From NCBI GenBank assembly GCA_949298795.1, contig CASFXV010000001.1:1-64000 (forward strand): a stretch of 64,000 bases of DNA, in the 5' to 3' direction. Under the pieces are notes generated by a model that had not been told where the DNA came from, did not search any database, and worked only from the letters and a program-made list of their open reading frames with translations. Positions 58,102-64,000 of this stretch are shown one piece after another. The number at the start of each line of letters is the position of its first letter. Position 1 is the first letter of the stretch. Origin of the DNA: an uncultured bacterium. Its GTDB lineage: Bacteria > Elusimicrobiota > Elusimicrobia > Elusimicrobiales > Elusimicrobiaceae. A program made the translations under genes and the position numbers.

Positions 58102-60819
58102 ATGTTACCCAAAGCGTATGAACCGCAGGAAGTAGAAAAAAAATTAGTGGATAAATGGCAGCAGGCCAAATTATTTGCCGCCCATATTGACCCCAATAAA
58201 AAACCGTTTGTTATTGTCATTCCGCCGCCAAACATTACCGGCGCCTTGCATATGGGGCACGCGTTAAACGATACCTTGCAGGACGTGCTTATCCGCTCCC
58301 ACCGTATGTTTGGGGAATGCGCTTTTTGGGTACCGGGGACGGACCACGGCGGCATTGCCACCCAAAACGTAATTGAAAAGAAACTGGCCAAAGAAGAACA
58401 TAAATCCCGCCATGACCTGGGCCGCGAAGAATTTGTAAAAACCGTGTGGAATTGGTATAACGACTGCGGCAACGCCATATTCAACCAATTTAAAAAAATG
58501 GGTTGGAGCATAGACTTAGACCCCGAAAATCTCCGCTTTACCATGGACGAGGAGCGCGCCCAATCCGTTTATGAATGTTTCCGCCGTTTGTGGGAGAAAA
58601 AATATATTTACCGCGGCAAACGCTTAATCAACTGGTGCGTGCGCTGTTCTACCGCTTTGTCCGATATTGAAGTGGAGCACGAACAGCACGCCGGCAAATT
58701 ATGGTATCTGCGTTATAAAGGGGAAGACGGCTCTGACGGCATCGTCATCGCCACCACCCGCCCGGAAACCATTTACGCAGACGCGGCCATCGCCGTAAAC
58801 CCCAAAGATGACCGCTATAAAGACATGGTGGGCAAGAAAGTAATTATCCCGCTGGCCAACCGCGCTATTCCCGTCATTGCCGATGAAGCCGTAGAACTGG
58901 GATTTGGTACGGGCGCTTTAAAAATCACCCCCGCGCACGACGCGACCGACTACGAAGTGGGCCAACGCCACAACCTACCCATTATGACCGTCATTAACGA
59001 CAAGGGCAAGATGACGAACTGCCCCGAAAAATACGTGGGTATGGACCGCGAACTCTGCCGTAAAGAAACCGTAAAAGATTTGGAAACCGCCGGCCTTTTG
59101 GTAAAAGAAGAAAAATACAACAACGCCGTTTCCACCTGCTACCGCTGCCATAACGCCATTGAGCCGTTTATGAGCGAACAGTGGTTTGTAAAAATGGACG
59201 AGCTGGCCAAACCCGCCATTGAAGCGGCCGAATCCGGCGAATTGCGCTTCCACCCCCAGTCTTGGAAAACGCCCTTTGTAAACTGGCTTAAAAACATACA
59301 GGATTGGTGCATTTCCCGCCAAATTTGGTGGGGGCACCGCATACCGGTATGGTATTGCCGCCACTGCAGCCAGGGCGGCCTGACCTTTGCCACAGACCAG
59401 CAAGGGCACGAGCAACTGACCAAAGTTTCTTTTGAAGACGGTGCCAAACCCATTGTTTCCTATAACAAACCGGAAAAATGCCCCGTCTGCGGCGGGCACG
59501 ATTTGGTGCAAGACCCGGATGTGCTGGATACCTGGTTTTCTTCCGCCCTGTGGCCGATGTCCGTCTTCGGCTGGCCGAAAGATACCCCGGAACTCAATTA
59601 TTTCTACCCCACCACCACCATGGTTACCGGTTATGAAATTTTGTATCTGTGGGTGGCGCGTATGGTAATGACCGGACTTGAGTTTAAAGGAGAGCTTCCC
59701 TTTAAAGACGTATTCTTAAACGGCATTGTGCGTGACAAGCACGGGCAGAAAATGTCCAAATCTAAGGGTAACGTCATTGACCCGTTGGACATGACCGCCA
59801 AATACGGGACAGACGCGGTGCGCTTTTCGCTCTTAATGCAGGCCATACCGGGTAAAGACATCCCGTATTCCGAAGACAGCATCACCGGCGCGCGCAACTT
59901 CTGCAATAAAATTTACAATGCTTCGCGCTTTATCTTAATGAATATGGAAGGCATTGAGGGCCCGCTTTCCATGCCCAAAGACATTACCGAACTGGCCGAC
60001 CGCTGGATTTTGGACCGCTACACCCACGCTATAAAAACCGCCCGCGAAGGCATAGAAAAATACAACTTGGCGCTTACCGCCAATACGCTCTACCACTTCC
60101 TGTGGGGCGATTTTTGCGACTGGTACGTAGAACTGGCCAAACAACGTTTCCAAACCGCCGATAAAGCAAAAGTAATGGCCTTGTGCGTAAACATCTTATA
60201 CGGCACGTTAAAAGCCTTGCACCCGCTTATCCCGTTTATTACGGAAGAAATAGCCGCCTCCCTGCGGCCTTATGTGGGGGAGAAGGAAGAATTCCTGCTC
60301 AACCAGGCCTATCCTCAGTTTGACCCGGCCTTAACGGATAAAGAAGCCGTGGAAAAAATGACGCTTTTGCAAGGCGTTATCAGTCAAATCCGCACGATAC
60401 GCTCCCAATTCAACGTGCCGCCGGCTTTAAAAATTACGGCGGTTCTCTCCGCCAAGACGGAAGATGAGCTGGAAGTGCTTAAAGCGTATGAAAATTACAT
60501 TACGCTCATGGCCAAGGTGGGCGATTTGCGCATCGGCGTAAATATGGAAAAACCCAAACAAACCGCCACCGCCGTGTATGAAAACATCACCATATACGTG
60601 CCGTTAACCGGGCTGATTGATTTTGAAAAAGAAAGAAAACGCCTGGAAAAAGACCTGGGTTTGGCCAAAGCCAACATCGCCTCGCGCGAGGCGCGCTTGG
60701 CGCAGGAGAATTTCATTAAAAACGCGCCCAAAGAACAAGTGGAAAAAACGCGCGAAGAACTGGCCGCCGCCAAACTGGCGCTGGCCCAAGTAACCGCTTC
60801 CCTGGAGGATTTAGCCTAA
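58102..60819 (+). CDS. valS: Valyl-tRNA synthetase
   Basis: The 905-aa class Ia synthetase has PPPNITGALHMGHAL (HIGH, about 41-55), the editing domain with TTRPETIYADAAIAVNP, WCISRQIWWGHRIPVW, the KMSKSKGN motif (about 550-557) and a C-terminal coiled coil (LEKDLGLAKANIASREARL). It charges tRNA-Val. AAGAGGACTTAATC precedes ATG. Its stop overlaps the pepT start (TAATG). Confidence 0.97.
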   Translation: MLPKAYEPQEVEKKLVDKWQQAKLFAAHIDPNKKPFVIVIPPPNITGALHMGHALNDTLQDVLIRSHRMFGECAFWVPGTDHGGIATQNVIEKKLAKEEHKSRHDLGREEFVKTVWNWYNDCGNAIFNQFKKMGWSIDLDPENLRFTMDEERAQSVYECFRRLWEKKYIYRGKRLINWCVRCSTALSDIEVEHEQHAGKLWYLRYKGEDGSDGIVIATTRPETIYADAAIAVNPKDDRYKDMVGKKVIIPLANRAIPVIADEAVELGFGTGALKITPAHDATDYEVGQRHNLPIMTVINDKGKMTNCPEKYVGMDRELCRKETVKDLETAGLLVKEEKYNNAVSTCYRCHNAIEPFMSEQWFVKMDELAKPAIEAAESGELRFHPQSWKTPFVNWLKNIQDWCISRQIWWGHRIPVWYCRHCSQGGLTFATDQQGHEQLTKVSFEDGAKPIVSYNKPEKCPVCGGHDLVQDPDVLDTWFSSALWPMSVFGWPKDTPELNYFYPTTTMVTGYEILYLWVARMVMTGLEFKGELPFKDVFLNGIVRDKHGQKMSKSKGNVIDPLDMTAKYGTDAVRFSLLMQAIPGKDIPYSEDSITGARNFCNKIYNASRFILMNMEGIEGPLSMPKDITELADRWILDRYTHAIKTAREGIEKYNLALTANTLYHFLWGDFCDWYVELAKQRFQTADKAKVMALCVNILYGTLKALHPLIPFITEEIAASLRPYVGEKEEFLLNQAYPQFDPALTDKEAVEKMTLLQGVISQIRTIRSQFNVPPALKITAVLSAKTEDELEVLKAYENYITLMAKVGDLRIGVNMEKPKQTATAVYENITIYVPLTGLIDFEKERKRLEKDLGLAKANIASREARLAQENFIKNAPKEQVEKTREELAAAKLALAQVTASLEDLA

Positions 60820-62195
60820 TGAACAAACGCACCCTTATTTCCGCCCTGCTTGGCGCAGGGCTGGCCTTGGGGCCGATATGCGCCCACGGGCAGGATTGGA
60901 AAACCATCACCCGTTATGAAAAAGCCCCCGTTAAAGAACAATTAACCGAGCGCTTTTTAAAATACGTAAAAATGGATACCCAAAGCAGCTCCGATACGGA
61001 CCAAGTCCCCAGCACCAAAGGCCAAAAACAAATGGCCAAGCAGCTGGCTAAAGAACTTAAAAAGTACGGCGTGCAAGATGTAAAAGTAAACGAGTATTCC
61101 ATCGTTACGGGGCAAATTCCCTCCAATATAAAAAAGGAGGTCCCCGCCATTGCTTTTTTGGCGCATATGGATACGGCGCCTGAAATTTCCGGCAAAGACG
61201 TCAAACCTCGCGTCATCCGCAAATACAACGGGCAGGAAATTGTGATTAACGCGGAAAGCAAACTGGCTTTAAACTCCTACACCGCCCCGCTTTTAACCAA
61301 AGCCCACGGGCATGATTTAATTGTGGCTTCCGGCGGTACTCTATTGGGAGCGGACGACAAGACCGGCCTGTCCATTATTATGACCATGGTGCAGTATTTG
61401 TATGACCACCCGGCCATTTCCCACGGGCCCATTACCATTGTGTTTACGCCGGATGAGGAAACCGGCGCCGGCATTGAAAAACTGGATATTGCCTCTTTGG
61501 GGGTGGACTACGCCTACACCGTAGACGGAGAAGATTTGGGCGAATTAATGACCGAAAACTTTAACGCCAAAGCCTTTACCATTGTATTTAAAGGCAACAG
61601 GGCCGTACACCCGGGTGCGGCGCAAAACTCCGCCTTTGCCGACAATTTGCTTATGGCGTCTGACTTCCACACGTTACTGCCCCGCCAGCAGCGGCCGGAA
61701 ACCACGGCGGACAAACGCGGCTTTATTTATGTGGACGAAATATCCAACCAAGGGGATACTTCTACCATCAAAGGCATTATCCGCGCGTTTTCTGACGAGG
61801 AATTTGCTTCTTTAACCTCCACCGTGCAGAACGCTTTTAATACCGTAAAAGCCATGAACCCGCGCGCCGCGGGGGCCACGCTGGAATTTAAAGACGAATA
61901 TAAAAATATGAAAAATTCCCTCCCGCCGGATATGATTGCGTTAACCAAAACCGCCATGCAGGCAGAAGAAATCACCCCCAAAGAAGTTTCCGCCCGCGGC
62001 GGGACGGACGGCGCCACTCTGGCCGCCGCCGGCATACCCGCGCCGGACATTTTTGCCGGCATGTACAATATCCACAGCGAGTTGGAATACGCCGATGTGG
62101 ACGTAATGGAAGCTTCTTTCCGCACGCTGATGCGGCTGGTTACCCTGTGGGCCCAGCAGAATCCATCAAACAACGCAAGCCAAGCCGCCAATTAG
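60819..62195 (+). CDS. pepT: Exported peptidase T-like M20 peptidase
   Basis: The 458-aa protein matches PepT (tripeptidase): LERF-like TERFLKYVKMDTQSSSDT, AFLAHMDTAPEISGKDVKP (zinc His and Asp), GGTLLGADDKTGLSIIM, FTPDEETGAGIEKLDI and FAGMYNIHSELEY. Unlike typical PepT it begins with a signal peptide (MNKRTLISALLGAGLALGPICAHG), so the enzyme is probably periplasmic. It overlaps valS and ends in a terminator. Confidence 0.88.
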   Translation: MNKRTLISALLGAGLALGPICAHGQDWKTITRYEKAPVKEQLTERFLKYVKMDTQSSSDTDQVPSTKGQKQMAKQLAKELKKYGVQDVKVNEYSIVTGQIPSNIKKEVPAIAFLAHMDTAPEISGKDVKPRVIRKYNGQEIVINAESKLALNSYTAPLLTKAHGHDLIVASGGTLLGADDKTGLSIIMTMVQYLYDHPAISHGPITIVFTPDEETGAGIEKLDIASLGVDYAYTVDGEDLGELMTENFNAKAFTIVFKGNRAVHPGAAQNSAFADNLLMASDFHTLLPRQQRPETTADKRGFIYVDEISNQGDTSTIKGIIRAFSDEEFASLTSTVQNAFNTVKAMNPRAAGATLEFKDEYKNMKNSLPPDMIALTKTAMQAEEITPKEVSARGGTDGATLAAAGIPAPDIFAGMYNIHSELEYADVDVMEASFRTLMRLVTLWAQQNPSNNASQAAN

Positions 62196-62216
62196 CCCGT
62201 GCGTTTGCTTTAATTA

Positions 62217-62255
62217 CCCCGCCCGCCTACCAAAAAAGCGGGCGGTTTTTATTTC
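62217..62255 (+). terminator. Terminator after pepT
   Basis: Stem CCGCCCGC/GCGGGCGG (62219-62226 with 62238-62245) is followed by TTTTTATTT. The next 85 bp show no gene. Confidence 0.85.
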
Positions 62256-62340
62256 CCCGCTATAAAAATCTAAGGCAAACGAACTAGCTGAACAAATAAT
62301 ATTTTTCTATAATTTAAAGGTTAAAGCAGTTTTTTAGCAA

Positions 62341-62370
62341 ATAAGCCTTTTTATACGGCTTATATATAAT
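62341..62370 (+). promoter_or_regulatory. Promoter with inverted repeat ahead of the structured RNA
   Basis: The -10 TATAAT is at 62365-62370. No consensus -35 is seen. Instead an inverted repeat ATAAGCC (62341-62347)/GGCTTAT (62357-62363) covers the -35 and spacer, as an operator would. Start of transcription is expected near 62377. Confidence 0.5.
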
Positions 62371-62376
62371 TTGAAT

Positions 62377-62586
62377 CTGTTTTTGGAACCGTATGAAGAA
62401 TACGGTGAGCTGCTGGGATACCGGCGGCACAATGGAAATCCAAAAACAGTCGTTTTAAGCACAAGACAAACGGCCTAATTACCCGGTTGTTTTGTGCTGA
62501 GTGCTTTCTGCCATAATTTTATGGCAGAAGGCCACGGCTGTTATTATTTGGGTTATTTCCATTGGCTCAAATATAACAGCCGTTTT
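62377..62586 (+). ncRNA. Predicted structured RNA of about 210 nt, class unknown
   Basis: Six helices can be drawn by eye. P1 is 62377-62387 with 62439-62449 (11 bp). P2 is 62388-62394 with 62400-62406 (7 bp, GAAGA loop). P3 is 62409-62416 with 62421-62428 (8 bp, GATA loop). P1 to P3 form a three-way junction. P4 is 62458-62473 with 62483-62498 (15 bp, one mismatch). P5 is 62503-62514 with 62521-62532. P6 is 62535-62550 with 62568-62582 (15 bp, one bulge) and is followed by TTTT. P1 begins where transcription should start, and P6 looks like an intrinsic terminator. It may be a free small RNA or a riboswitch/attenuator for the downstream gene. It matches no class I know. Confidence 0.6.
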
Positions 62587-62588
62587 AT
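62535..62588 (+). terminator. Terminator-like last hairpin of the structured RNA
   Basis: CGGCTGTTA pairs with TAACAGCCG, extended by TATTTG/CAAATA past a bulged T, followed by TTTTATC. It lies about 55 nt before the start of the pyruvyl transferase gene. Confidence 0.6.
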
Positions 62589-62641
62589 CATCTCGCCTTA
62601 TCTCCTGTTATACAGAGCCCTTTTTAAACTGGAGATAAAAG

Positions 62642-63883
62642 ATGACTTTATTTAATCCATTTTTTATTAACACGAATTTATGTTACACCCAAAAGGATTG
62701 CCAAGACTTACCTACTTTCTTAAATAATATTGCAGGCAATACAGGGAACTCTTACATTGCCTACAGTGTACTTAAATTACTGTACGGGAAAATATTTCCT
62801 GTAGCAGAAATAAAAAATTTATGGTCTTATAATTTTGATAAACAAGACGAATTAATTGCGCAAATAAATAATCAATACTCGCATGTTATTTTATTTTTAC
62901 AAGACCAAATCCGATTGGAACAATCCTATGGAGTCCAACCAGACTGGAAAAAGATAAACGGGTTCTTATCCAAGCTTAAAAAGCCGTTTATTGTATTTAG
63001 TTTAGGTGCCAATGATTTTGGGCAAAACGGCCCGGACTGGTGGAAAAAACTGCCAAAAGATTTTCTGCAATTTTTACATATTGTATCCGAGCACAGCGTT
63101 TCGCTTGGGGTCAGAGGCTTGCAGACCTTGGAAATTTTAGAAAAACTAGGAATAAAAAATGCAAAAGCAGTGGGCTGCCCCACTTTCTTTGAAACAGGCC
63201 CTAACAAACAAATAATAAAAAAACCATTAACAAAGAGTACGGATATTTTGAGGGCCGGTTCTTTAGATTTTAGAAGCCAGCGCCTTTTATCAGGAGTAAT
63301 ACAAGATGAAACCGCTCTGATCGAATTACTGTATTTCAAACAATTTTCCACAACCCCGTTAGCAACAAAACCGTCTTTCCCTTTTTTGTTATCGATAGCC
63401 ACAGGGGGAATGCGTTGCTTTGCGGGAATAGAAAAATGGAAAGAATTCGTTTCCCAATTTACCTGCTGTATAAGCTCCAGGATGCACGGCGGGATTTTAG
63501 CCTTAAACTGCGGGGTACCCGCCGTTTTGGTAAATAAAGATTTGCGCGCCAAGGAAATGTGTCAATTATTTAAAATACCTAACTTTGCCCAAACAGCCCG
63601 CCAATATAGCTGGGAAGAACTTTACCAGCAAGCAGACTTTGAGCCTTTAAACAAACAATATCCTGTTCTTTATAAAGCTTTTACCAGCTGGCTGGCGGAA
63701 AACGGCCTGACTACTGAGATAATAAAACAAGCCCGTCAAACAGCCGAAAATATTCCCCCCATACAAGAACCGGAACTGCCGCCCAGCCCACATTTTTCAC
63801 AGTGGTTGGATGACATACTAAAAACCAAATACTATTACATTCCCACACAGGAACTTATCAAACTGCTCATACAGAAAATATGA
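62642..63883 (+). CDS. Polysaccharide pyruvyl transferase family protein
   Basis: The 413-aa protein has family features: NIAGNTGNSYIAYSVLKLL near the start, FSLGANDFG, EHSVSLGVRGLQTLEIL (about 148-164), GCPTFFE and CCISSRMHGGILALNCGVPA (about 279-298). Members add pyruvate ketals to exopolysaccharide or cell-wall sugars. CTGGAG precedes ATG. The gene is visibly more AT-rich than its neighbours and uses more AAA, AAT and TTA codons, which suggests acquisition by transfer. It lies downstream of the structured RNA. Confidence 0.83.
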   Translation: MTLFNPFFINTNLCYTQKDCQDLPTFLNNIAGNTGNSYIAYSVLKLLYGKIFPVAEIKNLWSYNFDKQDELIAQINNQYSHVILFLQDQIRLEQSYGVQPDWKKINGFLSKLKKPFIVFSLGANDFGQNGPDWWKKLPKDFLQFLHIVSEHSVSLGVRGLQTLEILEKLGIKNAKAVGCPTFFETGPNKQIIKKPLTKSTDILRAGSLDFRSQRLLSGVIQDETALIELLYFKQFSTTPLATKPSFPFLLSIATGGMRCFAGIEKWKEFVSQFTCCISSRMHGGILALNCGVPAVLVNKDLRAKEMCQLFKIPNFAQTARQYSWEELYQQADFEPLNKQYPVLYKAFTSWLAENGLTTEIIKQARQTAENIPPIQEPELPPSPHFSQWLDDILKTKYYYIPTQELIKLLIQKI

Positions 63884-63949
63884 CATGCCGTCATAAAAAA
63901 CGTTCAAGCTGGCAACAATACCCCCCTGACTACTCTTTAGTATGCCATA

Positions 63950-63985
63950 TACAAAAACCCCGGAGATTAAACTCCGGGGTTTTTC
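63950..63985. terminator. Terminator at the end of the window
   Basis: Stem AAAACCCCGGAG/CTCCGGGGTTTT (63954-63965 with 63972-63983), with T runs on both strands, ends the pyruvyl transferase gene. Confidence 0.85.
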
Positions 63986-64000
63986 ACCAGGTTACAAGTG

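Noticed and set aside
62377-62586. 6S RNA, hammerhead ribozyme or c-di-GMP riboswitch as identity of the structured RNA
   Set aside because: There is no single long hairpin with a central bubble, no CUGANGA core, and no GEMM tetraloop-receptor sequence.
1-64000. CRISPR arrays, insertion sequences or prophage
   Set aside because: No spaced direct repeats, transposase, integrase or phage structural genes were seen on either strand.

Overview
The window reads as a chromosomal segment of a Gram-negative, anaerobic, fermentative bacterium, most likely a gut member of the Elusimicrobiota (Elusimicrobium-like). This assignment is inferred from content, not from a search. The supporting content is several solitary type IV pilin genes with the FTLIELL(V/I)VVLIIxIL start, an oxygen-sensitive class III ribonucleotide reductase, an iron-dependent alcohol dehydrogenase and glycerol dehydrogenase, an LPS heptose gene, many lipoproteins and exported peptidases, and moderate GC. 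Gene density is high. Almost every convergent or isolated unit ends in a clear intrinsic terminator. I see no insertion sequence, prophage or CRISPR array.

Layout. 1-8.7 kb: a partial exported protein, then a minus-strand operon oppD-oppF-M20 peptidase-oppB-oppC-acyl-CoA ligase-cca. 8.7-16 kb: a pilin gene, a DUF192 lipoprotein with an exported M20 peptidase and a ferritin-like/VIT membrane protein, xth, metK, a C-GCAxxG-C-C protein with a DJ-1 protein, and a second pilin. 16-25.7 kb: APC permease with a PTS EIIA protein, a RecB-like nuclease, an inositol phosphatase, an ACT protein, and a minus-strand operon rlmN-lipoprotein-ComB/QueC fusion-SMR transporter-exported coiled-coil protein. 25.8-31.3 kb: plus-strand operon of a divergent phosphohexomutase, eno, ftsB, MBL hydrolase, lgt and an RluA-type synthase. 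31.3-36.1 kb: a YghO/bacterial ceramide synthase-like protein, a serine palmitoyltransferase-like enzyme, a heptose-phosphate nucleotidyltransferase, accC and accB. 36.1-40.4 kb: tspO and an anaerobic ribonucleotide reductase locus in which NrdD is split into two genes, followed by nrdG. 40.7-50.9 kb: two more pilins, several exported proteins, an M29 aminopeptidase, zupT, a Pif1-like helicase, an iron ADH, an ankyrin protein, an outer-membrane protein and tRNA-Ser(GGA). 50.9-56.7 kb: a MerR/AdhR-like redox regulon with flavodoxins, a CMD protein, a cupin and a DUF4405 protein, plus an MFS exporter. 56.8-64 kb: gldA, valS with an exported PepT, a predicted structured RNA of about 210 nt, and an AT-rich pyruvyl transferase gene.

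The most notable observations are these. A class III RNR glycyl-radical domain is encoded as a separate 66-residue protein. A compact multi-hairpin RNA starts at its own -10 box and ends in a terminator. Two pilin promoters have identical T12 tracts between -35 and -10, which suggests phase variation, and all four pilin promoters share TTTTTGA abutting the -10. A ComB-like domain is fused to QueC. The biotinyl lysine of AccB is displaced by one residue. Spt and ceramide-synthase-like genes sit side by side. Two MerR-type 19-bp-spacer promoters share one operator. A series of genes has a -10 box only 6 to 9 nt before the start codon, which suggests leaderless mRNAs.
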